Below the pieces are notes generated by a model. That model saw only the letters and a program-made list of their open reading frames with translations. It was not told the DNA's origin and did not search any database. The position numbers were made by a program, and so were the translations under genes. Shown piece by piece: positions 6,837-13,104 of a DNA stretch of 14,385 nt. The stretch comes from JAHFJA01 sp964357385 (lineage in GTDB: Bacteria > Patescibacteriota > Patescibacteriia > JACQRZ01), in the NCBI GenBank assembly GCA_964357385.1, contig CAYHKW010000025.1, positions 1 to 14,385 of the forward strand, in the 5' to 3' direction. The stretch's first letter is position 1; every line of letters begins with the position of its first letter.

Positions 6837-7859
6837 ATGAACTATATTCGGTCATCGTGGTTTGTAGTACTCGCAACGTGTGCGATGTTGTTTTGTATTG
6901 CTCCGGTCGTTTTTGCCGCGCCCATCGAGTCCAATAGTGCTATTCCAGATTTCAAGCTTCAGGTACCTTTTTCAGGGTATACGACAATTACCCCTCTTAC
7001 TGTACAGAACGGTACTGTGGTTGCTACTGGGCTTGCAACCTACCTTGGGCAGTTATATGCGTGGCTTATTACTGCGGTATCGATCATTGCGGTGGTGATG
7101 TTAATGGTCGGAGGTCTGATATGGCTTACATCCAGGGGAAATTCAGGGCAGATCGGTCGGGCTAAAAAAATTATTTCTAACGCCCTTATTGGTCTTGTTC
7201 TGTCATTGAGCGCGTATTCAATTCTTTATATCATCAATCCTACGCTCGTGCAGTTGCCTCTTTTGAGGTTAGGGTCGGTGGAAAAGCTAAACATTACTGT
7301 TGCACGTATTGGAGAAAGTGCTGATATAAATTCGCCTACAGGTCCTGCCGGTAGATCGGGTAATTCTAGGGCATTTGATGCAATGAGTTGTCCTTCAATT
7401 TCTGAACTTTCGTTTGATGCTTATGTCACACAGTATTATAAACCCCAATATGGCGATAAGGGAAGTTATAGCTCATTTTCATGTAACATAGGTATGCAAT
7501 GCGATTGTCCCAATCCACCAGGGAGAACAGGAGGCGATTGTGGCGGCTGGAAAGCATGCGGAGAATTTTCTTCAAATACACCCTATTGTAATGGAGGAGC
7601 CGCTGCACCAAATGGGGTAAGAGAAAACCACACACTTGCAGCAGATCTTAAAGGTTTTCATGTCAAGACCCCTGGCCATAAACAGTGTTATAGGCCAGGT
7701 TGCAAAGCTACTATTAATGGCAATACCTATATTATGGAAGATGTAGGGAGTGCTATTAAGGGTAGACATTTTGATTTATACGCAGGGACAAATTATCCCA
7801 ACAATCAATATCCCAAGGGAGTATATACGGTTACTCTAGATCCAGCCTCGTGTTTTTAG
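6837..7859 (+). CDS. Secreted/membrane protein: VirB2-like two-helix module joined to a Cys-rich 3D domain
   Basis: 340 residues. A signal peptide (about 1-27, likely cut after VVFA) is followed by two hydrophobic helices (about 70-97 and 112-134) separated by a small basic loop, SRGNSGQIGRAKK. That pattern resembles VirB2/TrbC pilin-like proteins common in CPR genomes. After a Gly/Ser linker, the C-terminal half (about 180-340) has ten cysteines (first at 185, last at 339), suggesting up to five disulfides outside the membrane. It also has the pattern of the 3D domain (three conserved Asp, found in MltA- and YabE/Rpf-type wall enzymes): LAADLKGF (D270), MEDVGSAIKG (D302), RHFDLY (D313). A wall-acting or wall-binding role is inferred; which substrate it acts on, if any, cannot be told. 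The promoter places the transcript start at or very near the ATG. FKBP follows 78 bp later behind a separate promoter. Confidence 0.75.
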   Translation: MNYIRSSWFVVLATCAMLFCIAPVVFAAPIESNSAIPDFKLQVPFSGYTTITPLTVQNGTVVATGLATYLGQLYAWLITAVSIIAVVMLMVGGLIWLTSRGNSGQIGRAKKIISNALIGLVLSLSAYSILYIINPTLVQLPLLRLGSVEKLNITVARIGESADINSPTGPAGRSGNSRAFDAMSCPSISELSFDAYVTQYYKPQYGDKGSYSSFSCNIGMQCDCPNPPGRTGGDCGGWKACGEFSSNTPYCNGGAAAPNGVRENHTLAADLKGFHVKTPGHKQCYRPGCKATINGNTYIMEDVGSAIKGRHFDLYAGTNYPNNQYPKGVYTVTLDPASCF

Positions 7860-7865
7860 GGTTTC

Positions 7866-7894
7866 TGTAAAAGTAGACTTTTTTGTGGTATACT
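7866..7894 (+). promoter_or_regulatory. Putative FKBP promoter (extended -10)
   Basis: TGG plus TATACT (7889-7894) gives an extended -10; the -35 (TGTAAA, 7866-7871, 17-bp spacer) is poor. The predicted start near 7901 leaves a leader of about 37 nt without SD. A perfect TATAAT at 7929-7934 is only three bases before the ATG and is too close to serve this start. A short A/T hairpin (AAAAG-TAGA-CTTTT, about 7869-7882) overlaps the -35. Confidence 0.4.
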
Positions 7895-7937
7895 AGACTA
7901 CGTTTTGTAATTAATATTTGATCCCTATTATAATCAT

Positions 7938-8465
7938 ATGCATAAAAAAATATTGATCCCCGTACTTGCTCTTGTGGTTATTGTCAGCGCAATTGCATTT
8001 GTGTACACATCCTCGCAAAAATCAGGCGTATCTGATAAAGTAACGACCACGACAACCACCCCCTCTAATTCTAATCCTAATGATCAAAATATGGATACTA
8101 CTGGAAACACCTCTGCACAAGCACCGAAAGCACCACTGACGGATCTTGAAATCAACGATACTGTTGTGGGAAGCGGCGCAGTTGCTGAGAAAGGAGATTT
8201 GTTGACCGTCCACTACACCGGGAAATTAAGCAATGGTGTTGTGTTTGATAGCTCATATGTGCGTAAACAGCCATTTGAATTCCAGCTCGGCGCGGGCATG
8301 GTCATCGAAGGATGGGACAAGGGATTGGTTGGCATGAAAATCGGCGGTAAGCGTTCGTTGTCGATCCCTGCCAGCATGGCATACGGTATGGTAGAACGAG
8401 GCAGCATCCCTGCTGGGTCTGATCTCTATTTCGAAGTAGAATTGGTGTCTATTAAAGGCAAGTAA
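7938..8465 (+). CDS. Membrane-anchored FKBP-type peptidyl-prolyl cis-trans isomerase
   Basis: 175 residues. An N-terminal hydrophobic helix (about 4-23) after MHKK acts as an anchor or uncleaved signal; no lipobox Cys is seen. A Thr/Ser/Asn/Pro-rich linker (about 26-66) tethers an FKBP domain (about 70-175). Core residues of the family pocket are present: VHYTG (Y93), VVFDSS (F103, D104), VIEGWDKGL (V122, I123, W126), YG (Y149), IP (157-158) and a final beta strand LYFEVELVSI (F165). This supports a functional prolyl isomerase helping proteins fold outside the cytoplasmic membrane. The domain is short and single, like FkpA/FKBP12 types rather than SlyD, and lacks an insert-in-flap domain. It shares the terminator at 8495-8520 with the convergent HU gene. 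No SD; the start is set by the anchor. Confidence 0.92.
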   Translation: MHKKILIPVLALVVIVSAIAFVYTSSQKSGVSDKVTTTTTTPSNSNPNDQNMDTTGNTSAQAPKAPLTDLEINDTVVGSGAVAEKGDLLTVHYTGKLSNGVVFDSSYVRKQPFEFQLGAGMVIEGWDKGLVGMKIGGKRSLSIPASMAYGMVERGSIPAGSDLYFEVELVSIKGK

Positions 8466-8494
8466 AGAGCGGTCTCCGCAAGCTTGTGGAAAAC

Positions 8495-8520
8495 AAAAAT
8501 ACCCCGAAAGGGGTATTTTT
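8495..8520. terminator. Bidirectional terminator between FKBP and HU
   Basis: An 11-bp perfect stem, AAAAATACCCC (8495-8505) and GGGGTATTTTT (8510-8520), capped by a stable GAAA tetraloop. The T run on either strand lets it stop the plus-strand FKBP transcript and the minus-strand rny-ymdB-hup transcript. Confidence 0.92.
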
Positions 8521-8536
8521 GGTGTTTAGGAAGTGA

Positions 8537-8833
8537 TTACTTCTTTTTCTCTTGAAGTGCATCCTTGAGCCCTTTTCCTGCCTTGAAGCGAGGAACGATG
8601 CTTGCAGGGATATTGATCTTTTCAGTTGGGTTCTTTGGGTTGATACCAACGCGGCCTTTGCGCATTTTTGCCATAAAAGAACCAAAACCAGTGAAGGTAA
8701 CTTCGTCGCCCTTTTGAAGAGAAGACGTAATGATCTCAAGCAAGGCTTCCATCATGTCCTCTGCCTGCTTTTTTGATACTTCGACTTTCTCGGCGAGCAT
8801 TTCTACCAACTCTGACTTTTTGAGCTTTGCCAT
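8537..8833 (-). CDS. hup: HU-family DNA-binding protein
   Basis: 98 residues when started at the ATG at 8833, near the usual 90 of HU. HU dimers bend and compact DNA in the nucleoid. Visible: MAKLKKSELVEMLAEK helix, GDEVTFTGFGSF turn (GFGSF 49-53), the DNA-contacting arm RKGRVGINPKNPTEKINIPA (58-77), and VPRFKAGKGLKDAL at the C terminus, plus a short Lys tail. The start at 8833 is preferred over an upstream in-frame ATG at 8860 because it has an SD (AAGGA, 8841-8845, seven bases away) and matches HU N termini. Only 29 bp separate it from the ymdB stop with no terminator, so it is probably the last gene of an rny-ymdB-hup transcript. Confidence 0.95.
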   Translation of the reverse strand: MAKLKKSELVEMLAEKVEVSKKQAEDMMEALLEIITSSLQKGDEVTFTGFGSFMAKMRKGRVGINPKNPTEKINIPASIVPRFKAGKGLKDALQEKKK

Positions 8834-8840
8834 ACACGTT

Positions 8841-8845
8841 TCCTT
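8841..8845 (-). promoter_or_regulatory. Shine-Dalgarno deciding the HU start
   Basis: Minus-strand AAGGA seven bases before ATG 8833. The longer frame from 8860 would bury this site inside the coding region. Confidence 0.75.
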
Positions 8846-8862
8846 AAAAATTAATAACAAAA

Positions 8863-9657
8863 TTAAATCTCAACTTCCTTATAAATACGAGAAATGTTTG
8901 TTGCAAGCCCGGTATTTTCATCTACCGTGACCAGTACTGAACAGAAACTTGCCATACCTGATTCAGGAATCTCAGCCTTAGGGGGTGTTTGTAACACATG
9001 GGTTTGGACCCCGTTTTCCGGACTAAATCCTAATACCGAGTGTTTCGCACCAACAAAGCCAACGTCAGTCATATAGGCGGTACCCTTTGGAAGGATGTGG
9101 TCATCAGCGGTAGGTACATGGGTATGAGTACCCAGTACTGCGCTTACTCTTCCATCGCTATACAAACCCAATGCCTGTTTTTCTGAAGTGGTCTCCGCAT
9201 GGAAATCCACAATGATGGCGGCAAATTGTTTCTCGCGATGCCTTGTAAGGATCGAGTCCAATGTCCTGAAGGGACAGTCGGTGCTGACCTTCATAAACAT
9301 TCGTCCTAACAAGTTTATCACAAGTATCGATTTTGTGCCAATAGTAAGGACTTTTTCGCCTACACCGGGCCAACCGGGTGGGTAATTGCCGGGTCGGATG
9401 ACAGGGGAATCAGGCTGGGCTAAAATTTCTAATCCTTCGCTTTTGTCCCAGATGTGATTGCCAGAGGTGCAAAAATCAACACCGGCTGCCATGATTTCAG
9501 CAAGGGTTGAATGGGTGATCCCTTTGCCGTGAGCAAGATTTTCAACGTTGCCAATAACAAGGTCAATGTTGTGTTCTTTGCGCAGTTCAGGTAAGACGGC
9601 GGCAACGGCTTTGCGTCCGATTTTTCCAACAATGTCACCGATAAAAAGAATGTTCAT
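8863..9657 (-). CDS. ymdB: YmdB-like metallophosphoesterase (TIGR00282 family)
   Basis: 264 residues, full length for this family. The metal-binding set is present in order: GDIVGKIGR (D8), NVEN (E39, N40), SGNHIWD (N67, H68), DFHAETTSEK (H153) and GTHTHVPTAD (H178, H180), all in a calcineurin-like fold. In Bacillus, YmdB is a 2',3'-cyclic nucleotide phosphodiesterase that affects biofilm and motility gene expression, and it is encoded next to RNase Y. Here the same order holds with only three bases between the rny stop and this ATG, so translation is probably coupled. The 2',3'-cNMP activity would fit products of RNA cleavage; the link to RNase Y is established by gene order, not by direct evidence here. 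No SD; ends in TAA 29 bp before hup. Confidence 0.93.
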   Translation of the reverse strand: MNILFIGDIVGKIGRKAVAAVLPELRKEHNIDLVIGNVENLAHGKGITHSTLAEIMAAGVDFCTSGNHIWDKSEGLEILAQPDSPVIRPGNYPPGWPGVGEKVLTIGTKSILVINLLGRMFMKVSTDCPFRTLDSILTRHREKQFAAIIVDFHAETTSEKQALGLYSDGRVSAVLGTHTHVPTADDHILPKGTAYMTDVGFVGAKHSVLGFSPENGVQTHVLQTPPKAEIPESGMASFCSVLVTVDENTGLATNISRIYKEVEI

Positions 9658-9660
9658 AGA

Positions 9661-11184
9661 TTATCGAGCGTATTCAATGACGCGCTTTTCGCGAATCAAC
9701 GTTACTTTAATTTCACCAGGATACTGTAATTCATCTTCAATGCGTTTCGCAATATTTTTTGCCAGTTTGAGGGCGCCGATGTCATCGACATGATCAGGGT
9801 GTGCGAATACGCGGATTTCACGTCCTGCAGAAATAGCATACGCGCGGTCGATACCTTCAAAGCTATTGGCAACATTCTCAAGTTCGGTAACGCGCTGAAC
9901 ATAGCGTTCGGCTGTGTCTTTGCGCGCACCAGGACGGCTGGCGGACAGCGCATCAGCAACTTTTACCACAATACCTTCGAGGGTGTGTGGGTTGTCTTCA
10001 TGGTGAGCAATGGACATGTAGGCTACTTCTTCTGGAAGACCAAACTTTTTCATGATGTCATAGCCGATTTGAGGATGGGTACCTTGTACTTCATGGTCAA
10101 CGGATTTTCCGATATCATGCAAAAGTCCTCCTTTGCGTGCAATGACGGGATCCGCACCAATGGCTTCTGCAAGAAATCCCGAAAGATGACCAACCTCAAG
10201 TGAGTGGACCAGTGCGTTCTGGCCAAAGCTAGTACGGTATTTGAGTCGTCCGAGGATTTGGACAAGGCGAGGGTCAAGACCAGTAACGCCGAGTTCAAAC
10301 ACTGCGTCTTCCCCTGCTTTTTTAATATCCAATGCCAATTCCTGTTTTGCTTCTTCCACGGTTTCCTCAATGCGGCCGGGGTGGATACGTCCATCTTTGA
10401 TCAGTTTTTCAATCGCAATACGGGCGATGTTTCGGCGAATAGGGGAAAAGCCCGATACGGTAATCGCGTTAGGGGTATCATCGATAAGGATTTCAATGCC
10501 GGTGAGATTTTCGATCGCTTTGATATTGCGACCTTCTTTCCCAATGATGCGCCCCTTCATTTCATCATTAGGGATATTTACCACAGAGGTGGTTGTTTCT
10601 GAAACAACACTCTGGGCATAGCGCTGGATAGCATCGCCAAGGATGCTTTTTGCTTTTTGCCCCATTTCTTCAATACCGAGCTTTTCTACCTTTTTGACAC
10701 GAGCGATCATGTCATCCTGTGCTTCTTTTTCTACTTGATCCAAAAGCATGGTCTTTGCACTCGCTCGATCCATCTGCGCGATTTTTTCAAGGGTGGTGAG
10801 ATGACTTTGCTTCACCTGTTCGATTTCAGTTTTCAAGGTTTCAACGGCTGCTGCTTTTTCTTGAATCTTCGTGTGGCGTTCCTGGAGCTCAATTAATTTT
10901 TGATCAAAAAGAGCCTCGCGGCGTTCGATACGCGATTGGCTGGCGCTGAGTTCTTTGCGGCGTTCGACTTCTTCTTTTTTTGCTTCCTCAACGATTGCCA
11001 TGGCCTTGTCTTTTGCCTGGATCAAGAGGTCGCGTTGCTGTACTTTTGTCTCGCTTAAGATTTGTTCTGCTTTTGATTCAGCGGTGTTGACACGGTTGAG
11101 AGCCATCTGGTGTCGGAATACATATCCGATACCGACTCCCGCTGCCAATGCCACAAGGCCGATAATAAGGGTAAGAAAGGTCAT
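9661..11184 (-). CDS. rny: Ribonuclease Y
   Basis: 507 residues, the typical RNase Y length. It is a membrane-bound endoribonuclease that starts mRNA decay in bacteria lacking RNase E. Domains in order: N-terminal membrane helix (about 3-23), long Glu/Lys/Gln-rich coiled coil (about 30-165), KH RNA-binding domain with GRIIGKEGRNIKAIE (211-225), and HD hydrolase domain with H327, the HD pair H356-D357 in LLHDIGKSVDHE, HHED (394-397) and D411. The C terminus LIREKRVIEYAR is characteristic. All expected catalytic residues are present. A possible SD, GGAG, lies only three bases before the ATG, so initiation signals are weak. It heads the rny-ymdB-hup run; I found no convincing promoter in the 360 bp upstream. 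Confidence 0.97.
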   Translation of the reverse strand: MTFLTLIIGLVALAAGVGIGYVFRHQMALNRVNTAESKAEQILSETKVQQRDLLIQAKDKAMAIVEEAKKEEVERRKELSASQSRIERREALFDQKLIELQERHTKIQEKAAAVETLKTEIEQVKQSHLTTLEKIAQMDRASAKTMLLDQVEKEAQDDMIARVKKVEKLGIEEMGQKAKSILGDAIQRYAQSVVSETTTSVVNIPNDEMKGRIIGKEGRNIKAIENLTGIEILIDDTPNAITVSGFSPIRRNIARIAIEKLIKDGRIHPGRIEETVEEAKQELALDIKKAGEDAVFELGVTGLDPRLVQILGRLKYRTSFGQNALVHSLEVGHLSGFLAEAIGADPVIARKGGLLHDIGKSVDHEVQGTHPQIGYDIMKKFGLPEEVAYMSIAHHEDNPHTLEGIVVKVADALSASRPGARKDTAERYVQRVTELENVANSFEGIDRAYAISAGREIRVFAHPDHVDDIGALKLAKNIAKRIEDELQYPGEIKVTLIREKRVIEYAR

Positions 11185-11479
11185 AAACTCCGGGTACGTG
11201 GGTACAAAAAGGAGCGGATGAAAGGTGCTATTTCTCTAATAAATGGGTACTCGAAACGACCCCTGGGCAGTTATTATCGCGGAGGGACTAGTTCAAAACT
11301 ATTAGTTACATGAGAAGAAAAAAGAGTCATAGTTTGAGAAAATCGTTGCGTGGAACCAACTTTTGCACCTAGTTACGCTCGTTTTGACGCACAATATTTA
11401 ATATTTTTTACCCTTCCAGCCTAGCATGGAGGCGGGTTTTGCGCAAGGAGAAGGAAGTCTGACTGTCCTAAATATATTG

Positions 11480-11521
11480 AAGCGATAGCTTGAAATAAAA
11501 GAGCGGCTAATTAAGCCGCTA
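11480..11521. repeat. Direct repeat copy 1 (terminator-containing unit)
   Basis: 42 bp beginning AAGCGATAGCTTGAA and ending in the AGCGGCT/AGCCGCT hairpin. It matches 12046-12089 with one substitution and two single-base indels. The similarity extends beyond the hairpin into AAGCGATAGC, which termination does not need. Confidence 0.85.
11493..11520 (-). terminator. Terminator of the 137-aa gene
   Basis: Minus strand: AGCGGCT, loop TAATT, AGCCGCT, then CTTTTATTT. It begins 23 bases after the TAATAA stop of the gene at 11544. Confidence 0.8.
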
Positions 11522-11543
11522 CGGTAAAGTCCTTTAACTGTTA

Positions 11544-11957
11544 TTAGGTGGTTTGCTCCGTTTTTATGCTATTTGCAATGGTCTCAAAAGTTGGTGTTAG
11601 GAGTTCGACAAATGCATTTGTATTAACATCAAATGAACCTACTTTCCGTCCTTGTTTGATTGCATTGCATGCCCAGTCAAATATCGTGTCAACTTCCTTC
11701 TGCTTTGTTAGTGCCGTTTTGTTTTCTATCTTTGCCTCTGCAGCTTGTTCCATGACTGTCCCGGTAAGAAGCCCATAATCATTAGAAAGTCCAAGATCAT
11801 CGAGACGTTGACGCCATGCATTTACAATCTCTTCGTGATTTTTTGGAATCTTTGTGGTGATGATGATCCCCGCTATGATTTTTAGTTCCTCAGCTTTTGC
11901 ACTCTTAATCGCATCTACAACACTTTCGTGAAACGGTTTTCGTTCTATGTCACTCAT
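11544..11957 (-). CDS. Hypothetical 137-aa helical soluble protein
   Basis: Not recognised. 137 residues, predicted mostly helical from its pattern, with no signal peptide or membrane segment, so cytoplasmic. The first half has an amphipathic run (KSAKAEELKIIAGIIITTKI, about 18-37) and AWRQRLDDLGL; the second half has EVDTIFDWACNAIKQGRKVG and ELLTPTFETIANSIK. One Cys and two Trp are present; no catalytic or metal motif stands out. The gene is well supported: SD GAGGT (11965-11969) seven bases before ATG, a plausible promoter (12006-12034), tandem TAATAA stop and a terminator. It is bracketed by two copies of a 42-44 bp repeat, making it a self-contained unit. It sits in the same block as the TPR-like and GIN-like genes, but a functional link to them is only a guess. 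Confidence 0.75.
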   Translation of the reverse strand: MSDIERKPFHESVVDAIKSAKAEELKIIAGIIITTKIPKNHEEIVNAWRQRLDDLGLSNDYGLLTGTVMEQAAEAKIENKTALTKQKEVDTIFDWACNAIKQGRKVGSFDVNTNAFVELLTPTFETIANSIKTEQTT

Positions 11958-11964
11958 TTTTTAT

Positions 11965-11969
11965 ACCTC
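11965..11969 (-). promoter_or_regulatory. Shine-Dalgarno of the 137-aa gene
   Basis: Minus-strand GAGGT seven bases before ATG 11957. It supports the chosen start. Confidence 0.75.
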
Positions 11970-11982
11970 AATGAACATAATT

Positions 11983-12034
11983 CCACGCATTTTCGTGGCG
12001 GATATACTTAAACATAAATGATAATGAGAGTCAA
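11983..12034 (-). promoter_or_regulatory. Promoter and leader hairpin of the 137-aa gene
   Basis: Minus strand: TTGACT (12029-12034), 17-bp spacer, TTAAGT (12006-12011) preceded by TGT as an extended -10. Just downstream, in the leader, CCACG-AAAATG-CGTGG (11983-11998) can fold into a 5-bp hairpin ahead of the SD. The -10 is poor at two positions. Confidence 0.45.
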
Positions 12035-12045
12035 GAGGAGCCTTT

Positions 12046-12089
12046 AAGCGATAGCATGAAAATAAAAGAGCGGCTTAATTAAGCCGCTA
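12046..12089. repeat. Direct repeat copy 2 (terminator-containing unit)
   Basis: 44 bp, near-identical to 11480-11521. This copy contains the perfect 20-bp palindrome AGCGGCTTAATTAAGCCGCT (12069-12088). It lies between the promoter of the 137-aa gene and the end of the 263-aa gene. Confidence 0.85.
12059..12088 (-). terminator. Terminator of the 263-aa TPR-like gene
   Basis: Minus strand: the palindromic hairpin (12069-12088) is followed by CTTTTATTTT. It lies about 80 bp after the stop of the gene at 12169. Confidence 0.75.
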
Positions 12090-12168
12090 GAGTTCAATTT
12101 GCCGGATATTATCAAAATTTTCGATGTTCATATCCTTTCATTTCTATAATAATCATATATCAGTATCA

Positions 12169-12960
12169 TCATATCACATCTGGGCTTTTACCAAATTCAA
12201 TCAAGATTTCTTTGACTTCACGCTTGATGATATCAAGTTCAACTATATCCCATGAAGCGGTAAATATCTTTCCAAGACATTCCCTTTCCTCAAGCTCATA
12301 TTGATCAAGTGCATGGAGTGCGTGGACAATGCTTGCCGTCATCATCATAAGTCCTTCTTTTGGAGTTATTTCGCCATTATTTATTCCCAAATCAAGAGTA
12401 TACAGTGTAAATAGTATTTTTGAGTAGATATCCCATTCAGGGGATTTCTTTAACACTATGACGGCCTCATCTTTTTTATTTAAACGGATAAGGCATATAC
12501 CCCTAATGAGGGCTGTGAACATGGTGATCCGTTCGCCTTCGTAATCGTCAGTATTGGGTTTATTGGCCACAAGAGAAATTGCCCCTTTGGCATAGGAGAG
12601 TGCTTTTTCGTACTGCCTCATTGCAAGAAATAGTACTGAGAGATACGTAAATAGTGTTCCATTCTTATTGTCATCCGCAAGGGATTCAATGATTTCAACA
12701 AAACTGTGACTATCTAGTTCAATTTCTTTTGAGTAACTTTTACTCAAAAGAACTTTTTTTCCTTTATTAAAATCATAACGAGTCGGAATTTGAATCCATA
12801 AAGGTTTTTCATTGAAGATATGTCGCAGCCAGCTTTCATCGCCCATTTCAAGGTCCTGATAGTAATATTCTAAATAACTAACCAAGCCGTCTGAGTTACC
12901 GCTTAAGTATGCTTTAACAAACTGGTTCCTTGCTTTTATAAGACTTTTTTTGATTTTCAT
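12169..12960 (-). CDS. TPR-like helical protein, 263 aa, unknown function
   Basis: No signal peptide or membrane helix, so probably cytoplasmic. The middle has two helix pairs with tetratricopeptide-like spacing: about 102-134 (FTYLSVLFLAMRQYEKALSYAKGAI) and 146-178 (ITMFTALIRGICLIRLNKKDEAVIVLKK). Each has the small/large residue pattern and the AxxY/A near the second helix typical of TPRs, so protein binding is the likely role. The flanks are also helical and acidic in places; no catalytic motif is evident. The start is well set by SD GAGGTG (12966-12971) six bases before ATG and by a strong promoter (12998-13026). It ends in tandem TGATGA, showing UGA is read as stop here. It sits 144 bp downstream of the GIN-like gene with its own promoter, so co-regulation rather than co-transcription is likely if they are linked. 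Confidence 0.75.
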   Translation of the reverse strand: MKIKKSLIKARNQFVKAYLSGNSDGLVSYLEYYYQDLEMGDESWLRHIFNEKPLWIQIPTRYDFNKGKKVLLSKSYSKEIELDSHSFVEIIESLADDNKNGTLFTYLSVLFLAMRQYEKALSYAKGAISLVANKPNTDDYEGERITMFTALIRGICLIRLNKKDEAVIVLKKSPEWDIYSKILFTLYTLDLGINNGEITPKEGLMMMTASIVHALHALDQYELEERECLGKIFTASWDIVELDIIKREVKEILIEFGKSPDVI

Positions 12961-12965
12961 CTCGT

Positions 12966-12971
12966 CACCTC
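12966..12971 (-). promoter_or_regulatory. Shine-Dalgarno of the TPR-like gene
   Basis: Minus-strand GAGGTG, five to six bases before ATG 12960, an excellent match to anti-SD. Confidence 0.85.
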
Positions 12972-12997
12972 TTTTAAATTATCAATGTTCTGGTGCG

Positions 12998-13026
12998 AAT
13001 ATAGCACATTTTGGTGGTTTTGTCAA
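12998..13026 (-). promoter_or_regulatory. Strong promoter of the TPR-like gene
   Basis: Minus strand: perfect TTGACA (13021-13026), 17-bp spacer, TATATT (12998-13003), with TGC before the -10 (extended). Predicted start is near 12991, giving a leader of about 30 nt that carries the SD. This is the best promoter in the window. Confidence 0.8.
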
Positions 13027-13058
13027 GCTAACGTCATTAAAAAAACTTTTCACATAAA

Positions 13059-13098
13059 GAAAAAAGAGACGTTTGCGCTATGATGCGCTACTAGTCTC
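13059..13098 (-). terminator. Terminator of the GIN-like repeat gene
   Basis: Minus strand: GAGAC (13094-13098) pairs with GTCTC (13066-13070), with an inner GCGC-ATCATA-GCGC stem (13075-13088), followed by TTTTTTCTTTAT. It starts six bases after the TAA stop. Unlike the other two terminators in this block it does not carry the AGCGGCT repeat. Confidence 0.7.
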
Positions 13099-13104
13099 CT
13101 TGTA

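Larger units (their letters stand above)
11185..11543. other. Non-coding stretch upstream of rny
   Basis: About 360 bases with no credible gene on either strand. It should hold the rny promoter and leader, but no -35/-10 pair is convincing. Visible structure: an AT-rich near-palindrome AATATTTAATATT (about 11393-11405), an imperfect dyad ACTAGTT/AACTATTAGT (about 11288-11307), a short GCCT/AGGC hairpin followed by GGGTTTT (about 11419-11438), and the terminator repeat of the next gene at 11480-11521. I do not recognise a riboswitch, RNase P RNA, SRP RNA or tmRNA. Confidence 0.6.

Noticed and set aside
7929..7934. Perfect TATAAT as the FKBP -10 box
   Set aside because: It ends three bases before the ATG, so transcription would begin inside the coding sequence; no suitable later start exists before the membrane anchor.
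8834..8860. Longer HU reading frame starting at ATG 8860
   Set aside because: The extra residues do not look like HU, and the SD at 8841-8845 is correctly spaced for ATG 8833.
9790..10602. Plus-strand open frames of 130-140 codons opposite rny
   Set aside because: They lie antisense to a complete RNase Y with intact KH and HD motifs; their translations have no domain-like pattern and no SD.
11185..11543. Riboswitch, tmRNA, RNase P or SRP RNA upstream of rny
   Set aside because: No conserved core of any of these was recognisable.
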